A stretch of DNA of 64,000 nucleotides from positions 936,376 to 1,000,375 of the forward strand of contig NHNW01000009.1 of the NCBI GenBank assembly GCA_002786025.1. The letters are read 5' to 3'. Numbering within the stretch: the stretch's first letter is position 1; each line of letters starts with the position of its first letter. Below, piece after piece: positions 21,661 through 32,169 of this stretch. The notes beneath the pieces were generated by a model that ran no database searches, had not been told where the DNA came from, and saw only the letters and a program-made list of their open reading frames with translations. The position numbers and the translations under genes were made by a program. This stretch comes from Zasmidium citrigriseum (taxonomy: Eukaryota; Ascomycota; Dothideomycetes; Mycosphaerellales; Mycosphaerellaceae).

Positions 21661-23611
21661 TCATGTCGACCAATGCAGTTGCATATGAAACGCTTTGATG
21701 TTGTCGGCGACGACCACTATAAGATCGATCAGTCTCTAGTACGACCTTCAAGTCCTGTTTCGGGTACTCACCGATCCAAAGCAACAACATAATCGTAGGA
21801 ACGACCCACGGGCTCGAAATGAAGTTATAGTAACGCTTATTGTTTCCAACAGCCAACAGTGCCAGCATACAGAGCACGAAACCTACAAGCAAACTGGCCA
21901 CTGAACGTGCCCATTCGCGACGGGCAGCTCTGAAGTCAGTGACCGCCTTGACCAAGACGCAGAGCGCGACAACGAAACCCAGCGTGATGAAGAGGTAGAT
22001 GAAGGTGATTTCGAAGACGTGAGCAGTCTGCAGAATCTTATCCAGTCCTTTGTAGATATCTTCGAAATCATCCGGCGAGAAGATTTTAGGACTGTAGAGA
22101 CGATCAACCGCGTCAGCATAGTTCTTCTTCGAGCCGCCGAACCCCGCGGAGCCGAAGATGGAGTTGAAGCAGGTGGTGTAGAGGAATGCGATGGCAGTAA
22201 GGGCGTCGCTGAAAGCTCCGTTACTCTCGCTGCCGCGGGTGATGTAAGTCGCTGCTTCGCGGATGTCCCAGATGTTGTTCAGGCCGTCGATGGCAGTGCC
22301 GAAGCTCTTGGAGCTTTGCAAGGTCTTGAAGACGATGTCTTGGGCGGTGACGTTCCAGGCTTCTGCAGTATCTTGGAAGGAGTTGTCAACGAGGGATCCC
22401 CATTCGTAGTAGAAGTTGTTGAGGTCGTTGCGAGCGATGACGGCTGCTCGCCAGATGATACATTGATTGAGCCCTTCGACGGCAAGGACCATGCTGAGGT
22501 GTAGTGGGAAGTGGAACAGAGACCAAGCGCATTGCCGGAGCCCGAATTGTTTATGCTCGAGCCAGTCTTGGGGCATGCGGTCGAAATACATCATGTACAT
22601 GTAGTACACAACGAGGAGGGCGCAGACAATGGCTCCCACGACCGAGCTTTGCCACGTGAAGAGTTTGGACTGGGCGATGAATTGGCATTGCTTTGCGATG
22701 CCGATGACACCTTCACCCAGAATGATCAGCGTCAGTAGTGCCATTCTTTCCTGGAGATGGGTTGGTTGTGTGCGAAAGAGTTTCCAGAAGTGCACTGCCC
22801 AAGTGACGACGGCTGTCTCGACGGCTGCGACGACGTACCAGGCCACGAATGAGTGATTCCGCGCATGCGTCGAGGGGTCGACGACTTCGGGAGCGCTGTC
22901 ATCGGGAGTTGCGTCGGGCTGAAAGCTCCAATACAGGCCAAGGTAGACGAGAGCCGCCACAAAGTAGGTCACTACCACAACGATAATTGGTCTCCTCTCG
23001 TTTCCTTGCTGGTCTATTAGTCGATATTTTCTCGAGAACCATAGCAGTTGCAGATACTGCAAAGCGAGGACCAGGCGGCTGGCCATCAGAACCAATGTCA
23101 GACTTCGAAAGTACGTGTGCGGAATGAGTGAGCTCCACTCATCGACGACTTCCCCGATGTCGAATCGTGGACCGATGCTGGCGAAGCCGATCATGATGCT
23201 GGCAACTAGATCAGGGAAATCTAGCAGATGGGTCAAGCGTGTAAATACATACCCAAAATGTAGAACCTTGCAAACACGCTCGACTAAGCTGTCCTTCGAG
23301 AATCGGGAGTCGAAGAAGCCGACATGGTACCAGGTAAACCAGATGATGCCGAAGAACCCGATGTACTGCGCAAGTGTGACCTCGTCGTTGACTTCATGGA
23401 TGTAGGTAAAGACGGTGAGATTCGACACAAAGAAGAGGTCGTAGAAGAGCTCGGCATTAGTGACTTGAAGATCATCGTTCTCAGGCTTCTCGATGGTCGA
23501 CGAATCGTCTGAGTCATCTATTGCTTGGTTGAGCCGGTTGCTGTAGAGATCGAAAGGGAGAAGAGGGTTTGCAAAGACTGGTAGATGAGCTGGTTCTGGC
23601 CGGGGCGCCAT
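21661..23611 (-). CDS. LtrA-family membrane protein
   Basis: A 613-residue multi-pass protein of the low-temperature-requirement A family (PF06772-like). Exons are 23611-23253, 23198-21772 and 21716-21661. The 54-nt intron 1 is a multiple of three and stays open if unspliced. The 55-nt intron 2 (GTGAGT...TATAG) shifts the frame to give a tail ending HMQLHWST. The signature VTNAELFYDLFFVSNLTVF near residue 45 is typical, followed by FGIIWFTWYHVGFFDSRF, about ten helices, and the LLTLIILGEGVIGIA motif. The biological role of fungal members is unknown. The start MAPRPEPAHLP is the first ATG after a possible 5' leader intron (GTGAGT at 23657). Confidence 0.85.
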
Positions 23612-24372
23612 GGCTTGTATCACAAGATTAGTGGACTTCGAGAGGACATTTCTACTCACCGTGGGTCGAGACCACGCAGACCTCTTATCTTGTCCTCTTG
23701 TAATCGCACAGCGTGGGCTGTCGTCGTTCTCCAACGCCCGACATGTCTTATGCAGGATCCGCTCGCTTTGTTTGCAATCGTAGCCGTACGCTGAGGGCGA
23801 ACACTGCAGGTGCGGTAAAGCCGTCACCGGTATCAAGCCAGTCTGGGGGCCACTTCTCTCAGCTCGTGCGACGGGTCGTGGCAAGGACGCATCTGGGTGC
23901 TATTGTAGCGAGGCTGCACGCATCCGATCAGTCGTGTACAGAGCAAGCGCGCTATAATTTGACATCGGAGACGCCATCAGGTCGTTCAAGTGGTCGCAAA
24001 GATAAGCAGCTGGAGTCAAGAAAGCCTTGCATAGCCCATTGCTTCTGCAGCTAAGCTCTGCTTATGTTGTACAGCATGGAAAGCGTGGCCACAGCTCGTT
24101 CAATTGAGGCGGTACGCGTTCGGCATGCCGGATCTCTCGCCCGAGTGAGCGTGCACACAAAGTTAGCATTCGGTAAGTTGACAGTAGTCCGTTTGAGTTA
24201 ATAAGTGAGTTCGACAACCCAGAACCCCGTGCCATTTCGATGCACTACATAGGAGATGGAGAAGTCGTTTCCAGCATAGGCGGCCTCTGCTTTTGTGTCT
24301 TTCCGAAGTTCGTCGTTTCAAATGCCTCCTCAGTCTTTGTACAATGCCCCCAAATTCTTCAAATCTCCTCCT
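23612..24372. other. Intergenic, 760 bp
   Basis: Promoter and probable 5' leader of the LtrA gene (minus), then the 3' flank of the MLRQ-type gene. No supported gene. Confidence 0.5.
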
Positions 24373-24814
24373 CTAGTGTTCTTTCTGCGGGCCTTGTCGG
24401 TAAAGTCGGAGAGTCTTGTCCACGGCGAGTTTGCGGCCCAAGCTGTACACAGCGGCGAGGATGGCAGCTGCCAGCACAACACCCAGAGGAATCAACTCCG
24501 GGGGAATCTTCTTGAGCGTACGCAGGCGCTGGGAAATGGTGTGGGCTGAGGTATTCGTTAGTTTGTAGGGTCTTTGGTTCGGTTGTAAGTGCTCAAGTAC
24601 CGCGTTGCTCCTCAGCCTACAGCACAGTCAATACATGGACTTTTCACATGCTAATCGCGGCTATACATACCGGAGCCTTTGCCATTCTGAGACCAGAGGT
24701 CCTGAAGCCCCTCGTGCCTTGGTTGCGGAGCATTGGCACGGCGCGTGTCCGGAGCATGGCGGTCGCTGGCTGCATGCGCAGCATATTCGAGGCGAGGGAT
24801 CGTGTGGACTGCAT
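24373..24814 (-). CDS. NADH-ubiquinone reductase complex 1 MLRQ/B12D-type subunit
   Basis: A 110-residue mitochondrial inner-membrane protein of the NDUFA4/MLRQ-B12D family, associated with the respiratory chain (complex I/IV). Exons are 24814-24671, 24616-24601 and 24545-24373; introns are 54 and 55 nt. The first 48 residues (MQSTRSLASNMLRMQ onward) are a typical Arg/Ser presequence ending GFRTSGLRMAKAP. A 16-nt exon adds AEEQR. The mature part reads AHTISQRLRTLKKIPPELIP, one membrane helix (LGVVLAAAILAAVYSLG), then VDKTLRLYRQGPQ, which is the family hallmark. The gene is head-to-head with COX12. Confidence 0.85.
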
Positions 24815-25055
24815 GTCGGCGGTGCAGAGGGTGGAGCGGAGAGTCGAGGGGAGGTCGTGGGCGTTGGCAGAGCGAGGTGCATCGGATCAATCAAGCAAGC
24901 TCGAATGACCGCGCACGGACCTGCGGCAAGCTCGCCGAGCCGCTGGCAGGCGAAGGAGAAGGGCATCATTGACACTTCACCTGCCAAACACCACCACCCA
25001 CTGCGCCAAAGCACCCACTCTACCCTCCGAACACCCACTCGATACCGCCGCAAAA
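24815..25055. promoter_or_regulatory. Divergent promoter of two respiratory genes
   Basis: A 241-bp interval between the start codons of the MLRQ-type subunit (minus) and COX12 (plus). Both products serve the mitochondrial respiratory chain, so co-regulation from this interval is plausible. No factor site was assigned. Confidence 0.6.
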
Positions 25056-25524
25056 ATGTCTGACGATGAGGAGCGCGTCACTATGCCCTTCAAGTTCGTG
25101 ACTGGTACGTATCGCGCCCGCCATATCTACTCGTGGAACCATCGCTAACCATTCTCACAGCTGGTATGTACATATGACAGACCCCGATGCCTCGAGCGAT
25201 AGAATCATTGCCTTCCCGCGACGCTCCGATCTACCTTCGAGCACAATTGACCATCTCCCTAGGCTTCGACGCCCGCTTTCCGAACCAGAACCAGACCAAG
25301 CACTGCTGGCAGAACTACGTCGATTACCACAAGTGCATCCTTGCCAAGGGCGAGGACTTCAAGCCATGCCGCCAGGTGCGAATTATCATACAAGGAGGAG
25401 AAGTATGGATCTAACGTTAACACAGTTCTTCCTCGCCTACCGTTCACTGTGCCCGGCTTCTTGGACCGCGAGATGGGACGATCAGAGAGAAGCTGGTACA
25501 TTTCCGATGAAGTTGGATCAATAG
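25056..25524 (+). CDS. COX12: Cytochrome c oxidase subunit 6b (Cox12)
   Basis: An 87-residue intermembrane-space subunit of complex IV. Exons are 25056-25104, 25161-25163, 25263-25375 and 25426-25524, so exon 2 is just three nucleotides (CTG). Splicing gives [18 protein letters not shown] followed by [15 protein letters not shown]. The twin-cysteine CHCH pattern is intact: C-x9-C ([11 protein letters not shown]) and C-x10-C ([12 protein letters not shown]), substrates of Mia40. The tail [16 protein letters not shown] is typical. Skipping the 3-nt exon would keep the frame but would need a 158-nt intron containing an intact branch point (GCTAACC) and acceptor (CACAG). Confidence 0.93.
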
Positions 25525-26044
25525 AGCATGTTTTCGGTGATGAGGAAGTGCATACAAGGTGCAATGGGGCAATGAGATACAAATGGATAGCTTGCAGCGG
25601 CAACTCCAGCTCAATCGCAGAGTGTACATATGTGCCAAGACCGAATCGGAGCAGCTGTTTGACTTGAAGTCTTCTTCTGAAGACGTTTCTCATTCATACA
25701 GCACCACAATCCAAAGGAAAGCTCGAAGATGTGACATCGCGGAACATGATCTCGAAACCACTTTGAGTCGGAAATGACCTGGGGAACAAATCGGCCACCG
25801 CCTTGGAACGATGAGATGGATATGAAGATGAGGGCCAGTCCTCTAGCTCTTTGGCGGTCCTGATTCTTATGGGTACCAAATGATTTGTGCTCGTCAATCC
25901 GCCACCTCGACAACAGGAAAGCTCCATGATTTTGAGACACCCACACTTTTCGGCCGACGTACAATCCTTCGCGGCGATCACAAGCGAGTCGTTCCGACAT
26001 CACCTCGTCCTCACACCACTTCTATCGCCATCTCTAAATGAAGT
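25525..26044. other. Intergenic, 520 bp
   Basis: 3' flank of COX12. Several short open frames on both strands, none with a recognisable feature. Confidence 0.45.
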
Positions 26045-26330
26045 CTACAGGGCATCATAGTCTGCTTGCAGAGCGACCGAAGTCATCTGAGAAGCCTCTA
26101 TGGCGTCCAAGCGCTCGCTTGCTTGGACGGGGACATAGGTCGAGCTGTGCACTTTCCACTGACATGGCGGACTCCTGTTGTATGCAGGCATGTAATCCGT
26201 TCGCGCGACTTGTCCGTAGATGTTGTAGGACTTCTAGGCCAGGAGATGGTGCATCTCGTGAGCGACGGCCCTCGAGATAGCGATGAAGGAGAAGAGCGAG
26301 ATGGCAATTTTCCGAAGGTTTCGTGCTAGA
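26045..26330 (-). pseudogene. Possible gene remnant with an in-frame stop
   Basis: One minus-strand frame reads KIAISLFSFIAISRAVAHEM, then HHLLA, an amber stop (26234-26236), then KSYNIYGQVARTDYMPAYN and about 45 more codons to a stop at 26045-26047. The text on both sides of the stop looks protein-like, and AHEMHH recalls a zinc-peptidase HExxH motif, but I cannot name a family. Just upstream lies a 13-bp minisatellite that may have disrupted the 5' part. This is a weak call. Confidence 0.25.
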
Positions 26331-26341
26331 CGATGAAGTGC

Positions 26342-26400
26342 AGAGGGCGAACGTAGAGGGCGAACGTAGAGGGCGAACGTAGAGGGCGAACGCAGAGGGC
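26342..26400. repeat. 13-bp tandem repeat (minisatellite)
   Basis: About four and a half copies of the unit AGAGGGCGAACGT follow one another with one substitution in the last full copy. The array falls between a possible gene remnant and the promoter of the next plus-strand gene. Confidence 0.9.
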
Positions 26401-26845
26401 TGGAGTACAATGTCACCCATCGAGAGTGAAGCTGCCTGAAGATACTGCAGCGAGAAGACCAGGAAAGCGACGACATCTCCGCCGAATCGACGAATCTCGG
26501 AGTATTTATTTGATCGATACTGCCTGAGCACAGTATATCTCTACACGACGAAGGTCGAGATGAAGTTGAAGTCCAGCCAGTCGTCGCTCCTGCCGTTTGT
26601 GAGTGCGCTCGCGTCACGGATGCCTGACTTCGCGCTTGCCTCCCGTCAAGTTCGACCTCACCTCATCCCAACTTCACCTCTCACAGAAACACCCACGCAC
26701 CACAACTTCGCACTCCCGACCGGCCGCTCGAAACGATACTGGGCGAGCGAGACATCAGCCATGACGAGTGAAGTGACCGCTGGACTGGCTCTGTGAATAT
26801 TGTCGCCACCGACGGAGAGAGCTGCGCTGACGCATTCTCAGGGCT

Positions 26846-27985
26846 ATGCCAGTCAAGCCAGACCTGCTCGGCGAGCGATTGGAAAGCTACGCCAAACTTG
26901 TTCCCGTACTTCGCACTCTCCGACTTTGTCATCGCTTCGGCAAGGGCCCTGATGTCCATGTCACCAAGCTTCCGGCGGAGATCGAGCTTGCCATTGAGGA
27001 CTTCGTGATTCGAGACGGTCAAACCCGCCGCTGGAGCAAATGGAAAAACGCTTTCAGGCACTACGAAGGTCGCTGCGATCCAGTGGACCATCTTGGTGGG
27101 GACTGCCCGGTCTACGACGAAATGGACGAGATCGAGCTGTGCAAGATCTGTGATGAAGCAGAAGAGTTCTATTGGGAGACGAAGAAGTGCCAGAACCTCT
27201 GCCAAGCTACAGACTCGAAACCATGCTGGACGTGTTCGCAAGCCCGCGATCCGAACAACTGCATGAACACATGCCGTGCTAGGTACCGTCATGAAATGAA
27301 CGACCTGGCTTCTGATTTTGGGTGGCAGTGGATGGGAGACATCGACGGTGACTGCCACAACTGGGAAGGCATGATCAGTCAGTCTAAGAACGGCAATTTT
27401 GCCCAGTACGATAAGGTCGGTCCTCCCTATCTAAGAGGTCTGGTACCTCCCGACTCCTATTCGGCCGTTGACTGTCACAATTGTCGGAAACACACTGACT
27501 TCCTTCAGATCCTCCGCCAGCATTTCGGTCTTGAGGTCTTCATGTCTACCAGCAGGATTGCGAATGAAGATCACGATATTTGGCCTCGTGACATCGCGCA
27601 TCAATGGCACACCAAGCAGAAGCTGAAGACTACGATATGCTATCTCACTATGGCGAAGCAGCTCGCTCCACCGAAGACTTGCGCGGCCGAGCAGTTCGAA
27701 GTGGAGGACGGCGGTGCTATACTGCAGGCCACCCAAGCAGTCGTCATCAAGCCGTATGGACGCAAAGACAAAGCGAAGGCATCAAAACGCTTTCGCCATG
27801 CCATGAACGTCCTCGGGCTTGAGGCGCGTGTCCATCCGAGCCAGCGGGCGTCTCTCGTCATGCCGAGCCCGGAGGAGCAGCAGGGAGACGAGGCTGAGAA
27901 GAAAGACTCCAGCACCATTTCAACCGACATTGAATGGCCCCAGCTGGTCCTCCTTGTCAAGAGTATCGCCTTTGAGGTGATCTGA
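26846..27985 (+). CDS. Uncharacterised protein, 379 residues
   Basis: No family recognised. The N-terminal 55 residues (RTLRLCHRFGKGPDVHVTKL, then PAEIELAIEDFVI) look like the F-box-like LPxEIxxxI entry helix of many fungal orphan proteins. Residues 75-150 are Cys- and acid-rich (CKICDEAEEFYW, CQNLCQ, CWTCSQ, NCMNTCRARY), which could bind zinc, and a further CHNCRKH pair occurs later. No signal peptide or membrane helix. Codon bias is strong and no intron is needed, so it is very likely a real gene. It could be an F-box-type protein with a lineage-specific substrate region (inference). Confidence 0.7.
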   Translation: MPVKPDLLGERLESYAKLVPVLRTLRLCHRFGKGPDVHVTKLPAEIELAIEDFVIRDGQTRRWSKWKNAFRHYEGRCDPVDHLGGDCPVYDEMDEIELCKICDEAEEFYWETKKCQNLCQATDSKPCWTCSQARDPNNCMNTCRARYRHEMNDLASDFGWQWMGDIDGDCHNWEGMISQSKNGNFAQYDKVGPPYLRGLVPPDSYSAVDCHNCRKHTDFLQILRQHFGLEVFMSTSRIANEDHDIWPRDIAHQWHTKQKLKTTICYLTMAKQLAPPKTCAAEQFEVEDGGAILQATQAVVIKPYGRKDKAKASKRFRHAMNVLGLEARVHPSQRASLVMPSPEEQQGDEAEKKDSSTISTDIEWPQLVLLVKSIAFEVI

Positions 27986-28332
27986 GCAACTCTGCCAATT
28001 TGTTATACAAATGAGCGACGCTCCAAATACCCTTCACGGATCGCCTGCATCTGCTCTTTATCGCTTCGGTTTACACATGAGGAACGCCGTACTCGCGTGA
28101 GAGTACCTCACGGTTCTGCCAATCAACGAACTCGATCGCTGTGCTTTCAATGAAAAGATTTCGACCCTGCAAATTGTTCGCCTCACTCAATACTTTCATT
28201 TGTCCCTTATATCTCGTGCTTTGCTGATAGCCCAGAAAGTCAAAGGCTTCCCATGACTCGACGAACATACTCCATGCTCGTATTCATTTGACACTTTGCT
28301 AGTAATACTAACCCGGCATCCGCGAACTACTC
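27986..28332. other. Intergenic between convergent genes, 347 bp
   Basis: Only 3' flanks of the two converging genes. No feature is supported. Confidence 0.6.
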
Positions 28333-29686
28333 TTATACCTCCTTCTTAGCCTCAACGGCCTCGGCCTTGGTCAGTGGTCCATTGAGCACCATCAAGCTCA
28401 TCACCTCGTACAATGTATCGGCCGCAGCCATAGTGGTAAGCTCAGCATTGGTGTCATAAGCAGGTGCCACCTCAACGATATCAGCGGCAACCAAGTTGAT
28501 CCCCTTCAATCCTCGAACAATCGTTCGCAACTCTCGGGTGGACCAGCCACCAGTCTCTGGCGTACCGGTAGCGGGAGCGAAAGCCGGATCCAAAGTATCG
28601 ATATCGATCGAAAGGTAGACTGGGTTCTCGTGACCAACACGCTCGTGAATCTTCTTAATGATGCCCTCTGTTCCGATCGTATCGATCTCTCTCGCCTCGA
28701 CGATGTGGAAGCCAACGTAGCCGTCGTTGTCATAGTCACTGAGTCCCGAGAGGGTAGTCCTGATTCCCGCGTGGATGTTGGTGTCATTTCGAAGAAGACC
28801 CTCCATCGCAGCGTGGTAGAAGTAGGTCCCGTGGTTGATGCTGGCGATCTTGGAAGGTGCGCCTCCGAAGACCTTGGGCTTCCAGGTGTCGAGGTGGGAG
28901 TCGAAGTGAATGACTGTGATTGGGCCGTAGGCCTTGTTCATGCTCCTGAGCAGAGGGAGGGTGATGGTGTGGTCACCTCCAAGGGTGATGACGCGGGGGA
29001 GAACTTTTCCGTGCTTGGAGATGCCGATGTCGTGGGCTTTTGTTGCTGGTGCTCGCATGAGGACGCTGTTGTGGCCTTCTTCGATTTGTTGGAGTGCCCA
29101 TTCGTTGTCATATCTGGTTCCTCGTCAGTATTCAACCTCACACTAGAGCTCTGTCTCTGAACTTACGATGTCACAGGAATATCTCCACAATCAATCACCT
29201 TCGCCCAGCTATTGAACGGGTTCGCATCGAGCGGCACATTGTATCCGCCGCTGAAGCGCACTTTACGTGAGCCTCCAGTCCAAACACTGTGTGTAAGCCT
29301 TCTGTACGTACTAGAGATTGAGACGGCGGCTACCTTGCCGGATGCCTGAAGGACCGAATCTTGCTCCTGGTCGGTAGGAAGTGCCTGTGTCGAAAGGAGC
29401 ACCGATGAAGGCGATGTCGTATTTTACGTCTTCGGTTGCGAGGCAGGGCGAGTATTGAATGCGGCCGAAGGTTGAGATGCCGGAGAAGACTGAGTCGGCC
29501 TGATCTCTCTCAGTGGATTGTTCTGAGCTGGCTTGTTCGATTGCGTACCTGAGTTCCTCCATCACCTGGGAGGGTGTTGTACCACAAGCTCTTGTGAGGG
29601 CCTGCGAGAGGCTCCTGGTCGTGAGCATGGTCGCCATGGGCCTGAACGGCCGCGGCCAAAGCAGCCAAAGCACCGAATCGCTTCAT
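28333..29686 (-). CDS. Secreted agmatinase/guanidinobutyrase-type ureohydrolase
   Basis: An arginase-superfamily enzyme of 396 residues that hydrolyses a guanidino substrate to urea with two Mn ions. Exons are 29686-29549, 29499-29312, 29250-29167 and 29113-28333; introns are 49-61 nt. [18 protein letters not shown] is a signal peptide, so the enzyme enters the secretory pathway. Metal ligands are visible in [18 protein letters not shown] and [19 protein letters not shown]. The order [20 protein letters not shown] near the N-terminus marks the agmatinase-like rather than arginase branch. Agmatine or 4-guanidinobutyrate is the likely substrate; the sequence alone does not decide. Confidence 0.9.
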
Positions 29687-30513
29687 CTTTTTCTCGCAAT
29701 TGAACGAAAAGGACAGAGAATGCCTCAATGGCTGAAACAAAAGGCAACAGAAGAGCTTATACCTATTGTCCACCGCAACAGAGATCTGTGATTGTTTACT
29801 CGTTACCTAACAGCTACCAACCTGCCAGGCCAGGACCTCAGAGCTCCCGGCGAGTCTAACCAGCTGCTCGACGCGATGATGTCGTCAAGACTCTTCAGGC
29901 CGGCCGACGTGCAGTGAGGCTTTCCTTGTTCCTGTTGATAGGCAGACGACGGAGGGCGAGAGCGCGAGGTTGCTCTTACGTGTAACCCGCAGCTCGGCAA
30001 GGCGCGCCTGCATCGCAAGCTCGCGATGACCGGCGCGGCACTTAGTCAATGGGGCCTGTCAGTGGTGATGCGGATCGGCTGTCAAGGAGAAAAAGGTTGT
30101 TTGTTGTGTCGCAGGTGGTGGTTGATAAGAGGTGGGGTCTGGAGGTGAGCTGGCGTCGATCGAATTCGGCAGCTGGGTACGACGTATTGCGGATTGGCAG
30201 GGGGTCAGTTTCTTGGATGACGATGGGCGACGGAGATAGGCAGGTGCAAAGGATTGTGAAGATTGCCGACGTTTTGGGGGATCTTTATACTCGAATGGGA
30301 TTCATCAAGGTGGTGAAACTTGATTAGTATGGTTTTCGCACAGGCCACATGATGGATGTTTCTCGGAGAACGCTACGACCACATGGCCAAGTGAATGTTC
30401 GACCGACGATGATTTTCGGAGACGAGAGATCAATCTCTACCACGTTACATCATGTCATTGTTTCGACCGACTTTTCGGAAACAGTAGATCTATCTCTATC
30501 GCATTTCATCATG
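29687..30513. other. Intergenic, 830 bp
   Basis: Promoter of the ureohydrolase gene and 3' flank of the MATE gene. An imperfect direct repeat of about 60 bp (annotated separately) sits at its right end. No supported gene. Confidence 0.5.
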
Positions 30514-30519
30514 TCATTG
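30398..30519. repeat. Imperfect direct repeat across the MATE gene stop codon
   Basis: Two adjacent copies (about 30398-30460 and 30462-30519) share TTCGACCGAC, TTTTCGGA, the GA-rich/ATCTCTA core and CATCATGTCATTG, with a few substitutions and a 3-bp gap. The second copy covers the last codons and the stop (30514-30516) of the MATE gene. Confidence 0.75.
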
Positions 30520-32169
30520 CAAATCACCTTCTCCCTGCTCCACCCTTTCGCCTGGATCCATTCTCTGAAACGCCTTCTCGACTTCCTTGTTCCAGTTGCT
30601 GAAAGCCACGATCGCCCATTCGAGAACGCCCACGATGTAGAGGGCAATGCACTGACCGACCCAGAGTCCTGAAAGTCCCCAACCTGTGCAGAAATGTTGT
30701 CAGTCGGTGCTTCCTGAGGCTGATCGTTATATCTTACCATGGAATGCAAGGTAGATCCCGAGGGGTAGAGCACCGCAGTAGTAGCTCAAGATGTTCACAA
30801 GGGCCCCGATATGTTGTCTGCCCATGCCTCGTAGAGCGCCTCCACAGGACCCATTGAGTCCATCTGCAATCTGGAACAAAGCCACATATGGCAGAACCTT
30901 AGCCGTGAGCTTCACAACCTGCTCGTCGTCGTTGAACAGTTTTGCAAAGTTGTCCTTGGTCCCCATGAGAATGGCCAGGACAACGGCACCCAGAATCATC
31001 GATAGCCAAGCGGCTGTGTTCGCGGAGAGAGATGCTCCTTTGGCGTTTCGTGCTCCCAGTAGATTGCCGATTCGAGCAGATGTAGCAACGCCCACTCCGA
31101 AGGGGATGGTGTTCATCACTTGATCCGCAGTCATGATGACGGACTGAGCAGCCAGGGGAATCGTTCCAAGTTGACCTGCAACGATAGCCACGATCTCGAA
31201 AGCCCACCACTCGGTTCCAACGTGAACGACTCCCAGGATGGCGATCCGAGCGAAGCTGCCGATGTTCTGGAAACACCTTCGATCCCAGCCGCCCCAGCAT
31301 TCCCAGCCGGCCACGAACCTGGTGTAGAGAAGGAGCAGGATGAACGAAAGCCAGTAGGAAATGCCAGTAGCGATGGGAGCGCCGATCAATCCTAGCTTGA
31401 AGGTGTACACGAACAGGAAGTTCAGACCAGCGTTGATGGGAGAGGTGATAAGTAGACAATATGTGCCAGCTCTCATGATACCTTGCCTGTTACCATGTCA
31501 GTCACGGTGTGATGGATCTGAATTCTAGACTCACGCTTGCAAATACTTCTTCATGCACTCGAAGTAAATGTAGCCGAGCCCACCAGGTATCAACACACTG
31601 AGGAACTTAGAAGAGTCCCGAGCAATGTACTCTTCTTGGCCAAGGGCCCTGAACACAGGCTCGGAACACAGCCAGAGAATGACAACCGGCACGTAGAACA
31701 ATCCAAGAACGAAGAATGCGCGCTGAAGAATGATGCCGAGATCGTGCTTGTTCTTGCTTCCAGTGAAGGATGCGGATGCCAGAGTATCCATCGCTGTTGT
31801 ACCTCCCATGCCGATTAGCCAAGCTGAGCACATGGCGAACATGTAGGAGAAAGCAGCAACTGCGAGAGCTTCTGGGCTGAGTCGCCCAACGATCAAGACG
31901 GAAACTGTCTGCAGACTGTTCTGGAGAGTATAGGCAAGGATGACCGGGATCGAACTTTTGAATAGAATCCAGAATTCAGAAGCAATCCTTTGCGTTGGAG
32001 TTCGTTCATCTTCGTCCTGTATTTCTCCCTCGAAACCTTCTTCATCGTCCGGTTTGGGTAGCAGCGAAGTACTCTCGTTCGGTGGAGTCGCATCCGTGGC
32101 CTTGTCCTTACGAAGGAATCCAGGAATCCATGATCGCGGACTTCGTGTGTGTTCTTGTTCGTCGTCCAT
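30514..32169 (-). CDS. MATE-family efflux transporter
   Basis: A 517-residue multidrug and toxic-compound extrusion transporter, a cation-driven exporter with 12 helices. Exons are 32169-31535, 31486-30738 and 30683-30514, with introns of 48 and 54 nt. The cytosolic N-terminal 60 residues are charged. The first half contains IPVILAYTLQNSLQTVSVLI and the family motif around GMGGTTAMDTLASASFTGSK; the second half contains AAQSVIMTADQVMNTIPFGV, ARIGNLLGARNAKGA and NGSCGGALRGMGRQ, the standard inverted-repeat signature. The substrate is unknown. The gene is divergent from the APC permease. Confidence 0.92.

Noticed and set aside
26400..26480. Apparent similarity to the LtrA gene (CTGCAGTATCT-like text, SLQYLQ)
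   Set aside because: The shared stretch is too short and no further LtrA motif is found.
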